Shown here: positions 1 through 8,583 of the stretch, piece after piece
How the letters are laid out: every line of letters begins with the position of its first letter
Numbering within the stretch: the first letter of the stretch is position 1
Source of the DNA: Obelidium mucronatum
Lineage: Eukaryota; Chytridiomycota; Chytridiomycetes; Chytridiales; Chytriomycetaceae
DNA: 24,424 nucleotides
Direction: 5' to 3'
Assembly (NCBI GenBank): GCA_025765595.1
Contig: JAIVFH010000361.1
Coordinates: forward strand, 1-24,424
Notes under the pieces: model-generated
What the model was told of the DNA's origin: nothing
Database searches by the model: none
Seen by the model: only the letters and a program-made list of their open reading frames with translations
Program-made: the position numbers and the translations under genes

Positions 1-1004
1 TAAACTGACTGTTTGGTTCTGTTTTGTTTTTTTTTTTTTTTTTTTTTTGTTGGCAATGGTTATAGAAACTGATGAGACCTTTCTTTTTATATACCATTTC
101 TGTTTGGAGTCGACGGCATTCGAGTAGCAGATTTAGGTTTAGCTGTTACTTGCTGTGGAGAAAAAAAAAAAGAAGGGTGTCATTGGTCAAACTTGGAAAA
201 AAATAATTTCCACCTTATGTTGACTCTTTTGAATCCAAGCATGTGACAAGAGATCTCTGCCGATGGCCTTACAGAGCAATCTTTGATCCAACACATTTTA
301 AGAAAGTTGTGTAAATCCTGTAAAAGGACTAGATTTGGGTGTTTGCTTTCCGTTTGATCCAACCAAAAAAAAAACCCGCCTTACTTTTGAAATTACGGTT
401 TCTGGAAAGGGAGGATGATTGTCTTGAACAATGTTGAAAAGAACCGACATTGGATCGTATGAATAGTAAGGGGGTTTCCCTTCGAGTAATTCAATCACGG
501 TGCATCCGACACTCCATATATCCGACGTCTTTACGGCGCCTTCGAGTTGGATTAATTTCGGGTGACATCCTGTGGAAACGTTTTGTTAGATAGGAGACTG
601 ATTTTCTCTCCTAAAAAAAGAGATAAAGTGTACCAGAAAGGGTGATCCCAATGATGCTGTTAGCTCACTTAAGCCAGGTCGCCAGTTTAGAAGGATATTC
701 CAAAATCAGCAAGCTTGACAGTGCCGGATTTTGTGGTCAGTATGTTCTGCGAAAGGGGGGGACATCAATAAGCGAAAGGAAGGGAAGGGAAAAAAAAAGT
801 GGCGGAAGAATACCGCAGCTTTAATATCTCGATGAATAACGTCCTGGCCGTGCAAGTATTCAAGACCTTCGAGGACCTGGGCAACGTATAATGCAATCAG
901 GCTCTCTGGGAAGTTTCCAAACTTTTGAAGAATGCTGTACAGGGATCCATTTTCACAGTACCTAAAAAGTTTTTGTATAGCGATGGGGGGGGGGGGGGGG
1001 GGGT

Positions 1005-1036
<32 letters not shown>

Positions 1037-1708
1037 TTATTACTTTTCGTTCGAGTTTAAGGACGTGATTTGTTTGCATACTCCATGATAATATTCAAAT
1101 GATCAACAGTCTATTATTTTGTGTTTGGGGGGTTTTTTTTTGTTAGCATGGGTTTTCGTGGATGGAATCGTGCTGTAGATTACCTGGGAAAACCCTTGGT
1201 ATGAAACTATATTGTCGTGCTGGTTGATTGTGTCTTTTTAGACTCTTTTCTTTTTTGCTTCTTTTTTTTTTTTGAACCGTGTTTAACGAATACATACGTA
1301 GAGATTCTTGAGCAGATCAATCTCAGACTGATTACAAATTATGAAGTGGTTAATGATGCTATATACATGAAAAATAGAAATAAATAATAAATGATGATGA
1401 TAGACTCACCATAATGTCTCTTAATTCAAGTGATCCCATCTGGCTTGTTTTGATCTGCTTCACTGCATACACTTTTCCTGAATATCAAAATGAAAGCAAA
1501 AAAAAGGGGGTTTAAATCAAAGATAACTTCAAGTATTCCTGTCTATTTTACCCGTATCTAGATGAAGTGCTTTGAAGACAACGCCAAATGCCCCTGTACA
1601 AGAACAAAAAAGGGGCAGGAGTCAATAACCTACAGCGATCGCATCAAACCTATAGAAATAGTGACATATACCTTTTCCAATCGCGTCTCCGAGCTTCAGC
1701 CGTTTCAT
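1..1708 (-). CDS. sepH: SIN-type protein kinase (Cdc7/SepH, MAP3K-epsilon-like), 3' partial, frame-disrupted
   Basis: This is the N-terminal kinase domain of a septation-initiation-network Ser/Thr kinase, which relays the Tem1/Spg1 GTPase signal to cytokinesis. Exons read on the minus strand: 1708-1672, 1593-1552, 1477-1410, 1327-1298, 1219-1184, 1110-1082, 961-814, 746-634, 569-385, 317-214, 152-95; the rest lies left of the window. Visible motifs are the glycine loop [19 protein letters not shown] (catalytic Lys), [23 protein letters not shown] (typical of this family), [22 protein letters not shown] and [16 protein letters not shown]. Exons 1-7 are clean. Exon 8 after LADFGIS needs several frame changes to reach a recognisable SPFW, exon 9 has an extra base after MSPEI (about 557), and exon 10 lacks one base after PSAEI (about 252). 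It is either a young pseudogene or the sequence is faulty here. ATG 1708 is chosen because it directly precedes the glycine loop; an earlier exon is not excluded. Confidence 0.8.
27..48. repeat. T22 homopolymer in a kinase intron
   Basis: An uninterrupted run of 22 T (A on the coding strand of the kinase gene), lying downstream of the last kinase exon I can place (152-95). It is probably intronic. Consensus length is unreliable in such a run. Confidence 0.9.
985..1033. repeat. G19-T-G29 homopolymer tract (poly-C on the kinase strand)
   Basis: Forty-nine bases that are all G except one T at 1004. The tract lies inside the kinase intron between exons 1110-1082 and 961-814, so the kinase transcript would carry poly-C and the opposite strand could form G-quadruplexes. 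No other G tract in the window approaches this length. Confidence 0.95.
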
Positions 1709-1789
1709 CAGATCTCTTCAAACAGAATTTAGAACTGAAATTTTCCCCCAACAAAACAAACAAAAAAAAACAACACAAAAAAAAAACAC
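1709..1789. promoter_or_regulatory. Divergent kinase/septin promoter (81 bp)
   Basis: This gap separates the kinase start (minus, ATG at 1708) from the proposed septin start (plus, ATG at 1790). It is A-rich on the plus strand. Both transcripts must start within or near it. I see no convincing TATA box or named operator. Confidence 0.5.
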
Positions 1790-3411
1790 ATGCCCTTGGT
1801 TCACCACTTATTTTTAACTGCTTTCACTCGCCAAATGCTAACTCGTGTCTTTTTAGGAACACGCGCTTCAATTCCGAGGTCGATTCGCTGACCCAGGACC
1901 ATGGAAGCTTCCTAAATCATTCACAACGACCCGCCTCACCCAACCACTCGGGATCGGAGAGCTCCCAGCGCAAAAAGTGCGAAGATCGCGAAGAAGGCCA
2001 TATGTGTTTAATATCATGGTTGTTGGGTGAGTTTGTTTTTTTTTTTTTGATGAAGTCGAGAATATTCTCTTTTGACAGCCCTCCCTTACCAAAAAAAAAA
2101 AAACACACAGTGATTCAGGTCTTGGGAAAACAACATTCCTTAATACTCTGTTCAATGCACCGTTGAATGATAACACGGCTCCAAAGCACTTGTCGTCAGT
2201 GAAAACTGTGGGTATTACTCCAGTCACTTATGGTAACGAAAAAAAAATCATACACACGCAAGAATTAGCATCAAATTGAACGTGCATCATGGGGGGTAAA
2301 AACAAACAAACACACAGAGCTGTTTGAAGAAAACGTGACATTACACTTGACTGTGATCGACACACCTGGATTCGGTGATACCTTGAACAGGGAATCCAAC
2401 TTTGACCCAATCGCAGCTTATATCGACGCCCAGTACGATAAATACTTGCAAGCTGAACGTAGTGATGAAAAAAGAGGTAAAATTCTGGATAACCGTGTTC
2501 ATGCAATTTTGTATTTTATTCCACCATATGGAACTGGGTAAGAGGAAGGGGAAGGAAAATATCCCTATTAAACGCTCCTCCCCCCCAAAAAATATCCAGA
2601 TTGAGAGACGTGGACATTGAATTCCTTCAAAGATTCTGTACAAAAGCCAATATCATCCCTGTAATCGGAAAAAGCGACGCCCTCATGCCCGATGAATCTT
2701 TATCCTACAAAAAAGCCCTTTTAAAAGACTTGGCGCGTTATGATATCCGGATTTACCCTACACACCACGCGGAAGACCGAGACCACGTTCCCAAATACGA
2801 AAAGTATATGCCGTTTAGTTTGATTGGAAGCGATGATTACATTGAGAAGGAAGGGGGGAAGAAGGTTCGTGCGAGAAAGTATGGGTGGGGAGCTGTGGAA
2901 GTAGAGAATGAGGCGCATTGTGATTTTGTGCATTTGAGAGAGATGCTTATTCGGTGAGAAGTGTGCTTTTCTTTGTGGTATTGTTTGGACTGATTTTATT
3001 TTATTTATCAAGAACCAACATGCAAGATTTGATTGACACAACACACACAGTACACTATTCTTTGTACCGTGGGGCCAAAATGGGTGGTGGTGATGGAAGA
3101 CCGCCCTCAGTGTTGGGATCCGATGAAATGTACGATGGAAAGATACAAAACGCGCGAGCTGCATTGGCCGACGAAATGAAGATCAAAGAAGAGGAAATGA
3201 GACAAGCGTTTATTATTCGCGTTCGGGACAAGGAAGCTGAGCTCAGGTGAGGAAGAAAAGAAAAAAGAGAGGTTGGTGGGTGTCGAAACTGAAGGTTAAA
3301 CGGGAAAAAAAAAACGACTGCCATAAAAACAGAACGCGTGAAGAAGCTCTCAACGCGAAGCGAAAGCAAATGATGGATGAGATTGAGGCCATGCGACGCC
3401 AGTTGGAATAA
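1790..3411 (+). CDS. Septin GTPase
   Basis: Filament-forming GTP-binding protein of the septin ring, which scaffolds division sites and cortical domains. Exons: 1790-1798, 1857-2026, 2111-2232, 2318-2537, 2600-2953, 3013-3246, 3333-3411, giving 395 aa with no frame break. GTPase motifs: G1 GDSGLGKT (about residues 60-67), G3 DTPG (115-118), G4 GKSD (197-200). The segment LGIGELPAQKVRRSRRRPY just before FNIMVVG is the expected polybasic N-terminal element. The C-terminus, EEEMRQAFIIRVRDKEAELR onward, is a short charged coiled coil ending at RRQLE. The start is the weak point: exon 2 has no usable in-frame ATG, so I propose a 9-nt exon 1 (Met-Pro-Leu) with a weak donor (GTTCAC) but a good branch-like CTAAC at 1838-1842. 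AATAAA lies just past the stop at 3416-3421. Which septin class it belongs to is not resolved. Confidence 0.93.
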
Positions 3412-3525
3412 CGAAAATAAAACAATATCAAGTGCTTGACTATTTTTTTGTCCGAACTTCATATAAAACAACAAACGCCGTCTCTAAAAAAGACAACTGA
3501 AAACACCCAACAAAACAAAACAAGC

Positions 3526-4345
3526 ATGCTCGCCACCGCCGAAGACATCCACGCCGAACAGCCCGAGATTGTCGTCAAGACAATGAGTCTGAAGGAGCTC
3601 GTGCACGGCGCCGACCTTCCGGTGTGTCATCTTTTTATCCCATTATTAAACTGAAGATGAAGTGGCTCTTTCCTAACTCTTCTTTCTTTCTCTTTCCTCT
3701 TCCAGGACGAAGACATTGAAGACTTTGACTATGAAGTGCAGATGGCAGAAAACGACAATGAAGACAGCAGCAGCGACAGTGACAGCGACGAGGAACACGA
3801 GGACAACGACACTGAGGCGATTGACGCTGACGAGGTTTGCTTCTTTTCCTTTGTTTTCTTTGTTTTGCATTGCTTCAATGTAAACTGAACAACCACCCAA
3901 ACACGCAACCAGGTCAACGACATCAACATGGAGCACGCGGACCTCCACAAGGCCAAAGTGCTGCGCTCGGGTCTGCGCGCGGCGGAGGGCCGCGGCGGCG
4001 TGACGATCCACGACATTGTTGCGGGCGACGACGAGGACGACGACGAATACGAGCTGCGCGACGACGACGGCGCCGCGGACAGCGACTCGCAGGACGACGG
4101 CGCGGACGACGACGGCGACGACGACGACGACGAGGAGGACGATGTCGACGAGGACGAGGTGCGGCGGCTTGTTTGCTTGACTGTTTGTTTGTTTACACTG
4201 CGGTAATCAGGTCAAGGCAATGATTGTAAATGCGCCACACCTTCCGTCTAAAGATGCCACCGTGCTGCGCGACGGAAAGGAGATTCCAGCAGCAGAGTCG
4301 GATATTGACTTGGTTGCTAGAATGCAACAGTTGATGCAACAATGA
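3526..4345 (+). CDS. Highly acidic protein of unknown function
   Basis: I do not recognise this gene. Four exons (3526-3621, 3706-3834, 3913-4158, 4211-4345) join in phase 0 to give about 201 aa. The N-terminus contains TMSLKELVHGADLP; the middle (about residues 33-155) is dominated by Asp, Glu and Ser with long Asp runs; the C-terminal end is less biased, with IVNAPHLPSKDATVLRDGKE and a terminal ARMQQLMQQ. Such acidic tracts are common in nuclear or nucleolar chaperone-like proteins, but that is only a composition argument. An alternative donor at 4171, which starts with the same eight bases as the intron 2 donor, would add VRRL in frame and leave a 40-nt intron. Exon 3 is far more GC-rich than the flanking exons. 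The gene sits downstream of the septin, same strand, 114 bp after its stop. Confidence 0.75.
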
Positions 4346-4440
4346 GGTTTTTTGCAAGTTGTCTGATGTATTATTATTTCATATAGTGTGTTGTAGTTTT
4401 AGTGTTTGTGCTTAAAGAGAAGAGAAGAGGCCGTTTGCTA

Positions 4441-4446
4441 TTTATT
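4441..4446 (-). terminator. Polyadenylation signal AATAAA for the MDM1-like gene
   Basis: AATAAA on the minus strand lies about 20 nt past the MDM1-like stop codon at 4464. The acidic-protein gene ends convergently at 4345, so the two 3' UTRs are only about 100 bp apart. Confidence 0.5.
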
Positions 4447-4463
4447 ATTTACTTTAAAGAAAC

Positions 4464-6119
4464 TTATTGTGCACTTAATCCAAACTGCTCATTGTAAGCT
4501 TGCCTCTTTTGTGCACGAAGTAGCAAGTCATTTGCGAGATTCCATGTGGAAGGTGGATCTGCGTGGTACTGCAACACGCGAGATCCCAACCGCATTGTTG
4601 CTGTTCGTTTCTCCCTCCCTTCATACTCTTGCAAATCTTGATTGTAATCTATAGGTACTTTTTCAGGTGGCGGTACAATAGGTAACTGAATATCTCGTTT
4701 GCTTTGGCGCTGATAGTGATGGTTACTGTTGCCACCCTGAGTACTGTATTCGAGGTTTTCGTTTCTCTTGTGAAAGGGTGCTTTCCCACTAACCAATCTG
4801 GTATTCTTTTTTGGCGAGCTGCTGTTTCGATGGGTTGTGATTGGAGCAATAGGTTTACTTGATGCGTCAGGAGAATCCTCATCCTCATCCTCATCATCCT
4901 CATGCTCGTTTTTATATGATGTCGAAGGTGGTGGTGGACCATTCAAGTTGCTTCCTAGAGGCGGCTGCGGCGACAAGGCGGTAGGTTTCATTGAAACAAT
5001 GTGATTCATTGGTTTCCCTGCCCCATTAATCCGTTTCCCCATTTCCACTCCAAAGGAATGGTATTCACGTTGGTATTCCGTGTGGAATGAGGAGGAGGCC
5101 TTGTATGCGTCGCTTTGGGCGTCCCACATTGCTTTGAATGGGGTTTTGTTTGTTGTTGTTGCTGTTGCTGTTGTTGGTTTTGTTGTTGTTATTGATCCTG
5201 GTTTTTGGTGGTGTTGTTTTTGTTCGGTTTGGGATTTGATGCTTGTTTCGTATTCTCGGATTCGTGTGGATCTGTCTTCAATGTGTGGGTACATCTTTAT
5301 ATAAAAAAAAGGGGCGGAATCAATATTAAAATGAAGTTGGTAATAGATTGATACAATATAAAAAACGAGTACCTGCGATGGTGGGACTTTTGAGTTGAAG
5401 GATTTCATAAAATGTTCATCTGATGTTGGGTGCGTGTTTCCGGATCCATAGTTTAACATGGGTGGTCTGTTATTATTAGTTGATTGCAGACGATGTGGTG
5501 GTTCGGCTTGCTTTTTTGTTCTACTAGTTGGGTTTACAGTAACGCTTCTGTCGTAGGATACTTTCTTTGGTGTGTCTGGTTCAGATCCGAATACTGCTCC
5601 ATGGCTGCTGAAACTCTTTTCAGTATTGTTGCTTTCAGAAAAGTTTGATTTGGTGGGTGAAACTGTCGTGGAAGCAGGATTTGCGTTAAAGCGAACGTGT
5701 GGCGTGTTTCTGCTAGTCTCTTGGCCATCATCATAATAATCGCCATCTCCTCCTCCTCCATCAACATCATCAGTTTCGTCATATCCCAGTTGATTATCAA
5801 AATCTTGATCGTATCTTCGCTGATACCCCTCGTATTCCACTGTTGGGGTTTGAGGTCGTTCGACAACGGAATCGACAGCATCTCTGATCAAGTGGTTGAC
5901 GGGTCCTTGTAAAGTAGGGGCTCTTGGTTTTATAATGTTTTGTGCGGTTGCGTAGTTTCTGTTGTAGTCATTGCTGTTGCTCGATACTTTTTGGGGGTGG
6001 AGTTTCTGTCGCCAAATGTATTGTCTTTGGTATTCTGATTGCCAACCAATGTACGCGATTGATGGCGTTTTCCGGGTAGAAGATGATGTAGCAGTATTGT
6101 TTTGCTCTCGTTGGTTCAT
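4464..6119 (-). CDS. MDM1-like microtubule-binding repeat protein
   Basis: A low-complexity, Ser/Asn/Thr-rich protein with scattered motifs like those of MDM1, an animal centriole and microtubule-binding protein. The clearest is SEYQRQYIWRQ near residue 28; others are EGYQRRYDQDF and HTEYQREYHSF. The last 30 residues, including LANDLLLRAQKRQAYNEQFG, resemble the conserved Arg/Lys-rich MDM1 end. Exons are 6119-5373 and 5294-4464, giving 525 aa. The 78-nt segment 5372-5295 is an in-frame, stop-free intron starting GTACTC and ending AAAG; read through, it would add 26 hydrophobic residues that look unlike the rest. An acidic patch (EDDEDEDEDS) lies in the second half. The motif match is by eye and short, so family membership is moderate; the coding call is strong because of the long open frame. 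Confidence 0.7.
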   Translation of the reverse strand: MNQREQNNTATSSSTRKTPSIAYIGWQSEYQRQYIWRQKLHPQKVSSNSNDYNRNYATAQNIIKPRAPTLQGPVNHLIRDAVDSVVERPQTPTVEYEGYQRRYDQDFDNQLGYDETDDVDGGGGDGDYYDDGQETSRNTPHVRFNANPASTTVSPTKSNFSESNNTEKSFSSHGAVFGSEPDTPKKVSYDRSVTVNPTSRTKKQAEPPHRLQSTNNNRPPMLNYGSGNTHPTSDEHFMKSFNSKVPPSQVLVFYIVSIYYQLHFNIDSAPFFYIKMYPHIEDRSTRIREYETSIKSQTEQKQHHQKPGSITTTKPTTATATTTNKTPFKAMWDAQSDAYKASSSFHTEYQREYHSFGVEMGKRINGAGKPMNHIVSMKPTALSPQPPLGSNLNGPPPPSTSYKNEHEDDEDEDEDSPDASSKPIAPITTHRNSSSPKKNTRLVSGKAPFHKRNENLEYSTQGGNSNHHYQRQSKRDIQLPIVPPPEKVPIDYNQDLQEYEGREKRTATMRLGSRVLQYHADPPSTWNLANDLLLRAQKRQAYNEQFGLSAQ

Positions 6120-6224
6120 CTTGTTTTTCTTGGTGTCTCTCTCTCTCTTTCAGCTATGAACTGACAATTTCATTTGAACTATTGCCAATCACAGCGACCG
6201 AAAAGAAAATCTATACCAACTTAA

Positions 6225-6230
6225 TTTATT
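6225..6230 (-). terminator. Polyadenylation signal AATAAA for the ICT1-type gene
   Basis: AATAAA on the minus strand begins only a few bases past the ICT1 stop codon at 6234. That gives a very short 3' UTR ending in the 114-bp gap (6120-6233) upstream of the MDM1-like start. Confidence 0.45.
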
Positions 6231-6233
6231 TTG

Positions 6234-6858
6234 CTAATAATCATCGCGGGAGCCTCTTCGCTGTGCTTTTGCACTCGATCGATGTTGTTTTGATTTCATG
6301 GTCCGTTCCTTATCGAATTCCTTCCTATATATTTGAAAAGAAAAAAAAAGAAAAAAAAAAGAATAGTAAGCTAGACGTAAGAGTAAAATAAAAGCAAAAA
6401 GCAAGCAAAACTAACAAGTCTTTTATCCGTTCCACCTTTTCTTCATCAACTTCAGGTGGTATCCTTGACTGAGCAGCCGCCACCACAGCATCCGACAGCT
6501 TTTCCAAGGCATCATTCAGATTCGCAAGCTGAGTTCTGAACCGTTCCGAAGTGATGATGAATTCGCCCTTCTTGTTGATTCTGTTTTCATGGCGGTCCAT
6601 CAGGGCCGTTCGAACAGGATAAGGGAGCCATTGTGCTTCTAGAGGAACGAATCTGAGTTCTGCTTTTGTGTTTACTTTGTTCACGTTTTGGCCTCCGGCG
6701 CCAGATGATCTGTTGTATTGGATGAGCAGCTTGTCTGTTGGGATGTGTGTGGGTTTGAAGGAGGCGACGAGCTTCTTGAGTGTTTGGATGTCAGAAGGCG
6801 AGAGTGATGTTGACGATGATGATGAAGAAGAAGCTGAAAAGAAGCGATAGAAGAGCAT
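6234..6858 (-). CDS. ICT1: Mitochondrial ICT1-type peptidyl-tRNA hydrolase
   Basis: Codon-independent release factor that hydrolyses peptidyl-tRNA on stalled mitochondrial ribosomes (in animals it is also mitoribosomal protein mL62). Two exons, 6858-6416 and 6324-6234, give 177 aa. The catalytic loop SSGAGGQNVNKVNTKAELRF carries the GGQ tripeptide. The N-terminus MLFYRFFSASSSSSSSTSLS fits a mitochondrial presequence. Reading straight through exon 1 gives a hydrophobic Phe/Leu tail that is intron sequence; splicing GTTAGT to ATATATAG instead gives the basic C-terminal tail KEFDKERTMKSKQHRSSAKA ending in RDDY, which the family uses to enter the empty mRNA channel. The gene is divergent from COQ6, another mitochondrial protein. 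Upstream in-frame Met codons exist, but 6858 gives the best presequence. Confidence 0.93.
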
Positions 6859-6926
6859 GTTACTTTTTATCATTCTTCTTTTTTCTATCTTTTCTTTATT
6901 TGTAGTTATCGAAAGAAAACAAAAGA
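6859..6926. promoter_or_regulatory. Divergent ICT1/COQ6 promoter (68 bp)
   Basis: Only 68 bp separate the start codons of two oppositely oriented genes for mitochondrial functions. The plus strand has a T-rich stretch followed by an A-rich stretch just before the COQ6 ATG. I see no defined regulatory motif. Confidence 0.55.
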
Positions 6927-8516
6927 ATGAACAAAAGCACAGTCGATGTCTGCATCGTCGGCGGCGGCATCGTCGGCACGGCGCTCGCAGCGGCGCTGTC
7001 TGCGTCGGCGTTCGGCGGCGCGCTCCGCATTGCGCTCGTGGACGCCGGCGACGTGTTCGCAGCACCCGCGCCGGGCTTGTCGAACCGCGTGTCGGCGGTC
7101 ACGCCGCAGTCGCAGGCGCTGCTCGCGCGTAAGCAAGCCCTGGCGTGCTTTGTGTAACGCAATTTAACCCGCCGCGCCGCAGGACTCGGCGCGTGGGAGC
7201 GCCTCGGGCTGCGCCGCAAGCCGTTCGCGCAGATGAAGGTGTGGGACGCCGCCGGCCGCGGCCGCCTCGCCTTCAGCGCGCCGCAGACGCACGCCGCCGC
7301 GCGCATCGGCACCATCGTCGAGAACGCGCGGCTGCGCAGGGCGCTGGCGGACTCGCTCGGGGACGCCGTCGCCGTGCACGGAAACGCGCTGGTCGAGTCC
7401 GTCGAGGCCGCCGATGCGTCCGGCTGGCCGCGCGTGAATCTGAAGGGCGGCGCCCAGATCGAGGCGAGGCTGCTCATTGGCGCCGACGGCGCGAATTCGC
7501 TGGTGCGCAAATACGCGGGAATCAATAGCACCGGGTGGGACTACCCGCAGAAGGCGCTGGTCGCTACTCTGGAGCTGGAAAATGTCGAGGGAAACGGTAA
7601 CGATGTTGCCTACCAGCGCTTTCTGCCCGAGGGGCCGATTGCACTATTGCCGGTATGCTAGTCAATTTGCTTTCTTGTTGTTCCCGTTTACTGCATCCCC
7701 ACTATCAAAGTCTTTCCAGATTCCTAACGTTTGATAATCTCAATTCATTCTAACAAAAAATTCAGCTGACGGAAACAGTGAGCTCAATGGTCTGGTCAAC
7801 GAGCCCAACAACAGCAGCAAAATTATCCAAACTCTCATCAAAAGACTTTGCCTCCTTTGTAAACATTGCATTCCGCAACCCTATCGAAGATTTAAAATAT
7901 TTCACGGATCTAATTCAACCCGACGGGTCACTACCATCGACTCTCAATCTTGAAGAGGAAGCTGCATGGGGACGAAGTCGTTTAGAAACAGCCAATTTCC
8001 CCAACATTGGCACCCCGCCCTCGAATACTACGATCCCAACGATTCGAAATGTGGTTGAAGGTTCCCGCGCTGGATTCCCTCTCCGATTTTATCTCAGTGA
8101 ACGCTATGTCAGTGAATCGCGTGTTGCTTTGATTGGAGATGCCGCCCATACCATCCATCCTTTGGCAGGGCAAGGCTTGAATCTGGGACTCCTGGACGTG
8201 GACACACTCTCGCGCGTGATTGAAGAAGCTGTTTTGTCTGGATCCGATATCGGAAATATTCACTCCTTGCAAAAGTATGCGAGCGAGCGGTTTACACCGA
8301 ATTTGGGTATGATGCTGGCGGTGGATGCCGTGGGAAAGCTATTTCGTGCGGAATCTGATCCAGTTGTATGGGCCCGGTCGTTTGGAATGAATTTAGTGAA
8401 TACGATACCTGGATTCAAGGTAACAATGAATCCTTTTTTTTTTGTGTGTCTTGATGCATATGTTCAATATTTCTTTGTAGGAGCTTGCAATGAAAGCGGC
8501 GTCAAGTATTCAGTAG
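6927..8516 (+). CDS. COQ6: Ubiquinone biosynthesis monooxygenase COQ6
   Basis: FAD-dependent hydroxylase of coenzyme Q synthesis, acting on the benzoquinone ring at the matrix side of the inner mitochondrial membrane. Exons 6927-7128, 7183-7652, 7766-8419 and 8481-8516 give 453 aa, close to the usual length. Motifs: N-terminal Rossmann VCIVGGGIVGTALAAAL, the second FAD motif LLIGADGANSLVRK, and RVALIGDAAHTIHPLAGQGL (GD motif). The last exon encodes only 11 residues (ELAMKAASSIQ). Exons 1-2 are extremely GC-rich with G/C-ending codons, while exon 3 is balanced. No classic presequence precedes VDVCIVGGG, so either targeting is internal or an upstream exon was missed; TTTGTAG just before the first codons would allow one. 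Confidence 0.94.
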
Positions 8517-8583
8517 TATCGCGAATTAAAGCAGTTTATTTTTTAAACATACCATTCCTGTTGCTCAAATCAATTGTGCAAGA

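Noticed and set aside
661..680. GTGAGCTAACAG as a 12-nt mini-intron explaining the kinase break
   Set aside because: Far too short to be spliced, and it would not repair the other breaks nearby.
897..1079. Open frame with a polyproline stretch
   Set aside because: The prolines come only from the poly-C tract in a kinase intron.
1588..2166. 192-codon plus-strand open frame
   Set aside because: It overlaps kinase exons 1-2 on the other strand and reads septin exon 2 out of its conserved frame.
3837..4223. Arg/Gly-rich plus-strand open frame
   Set aside because: Out-of-frame shadow of the GC-rich acidic exon; it crosses splice sites and lacks its own signals.
6896..7531. Long antisense open frame opposite COQ6
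   Set aside because: Open only because of high GC; COQ6 motifs on the plus strand are decisive.
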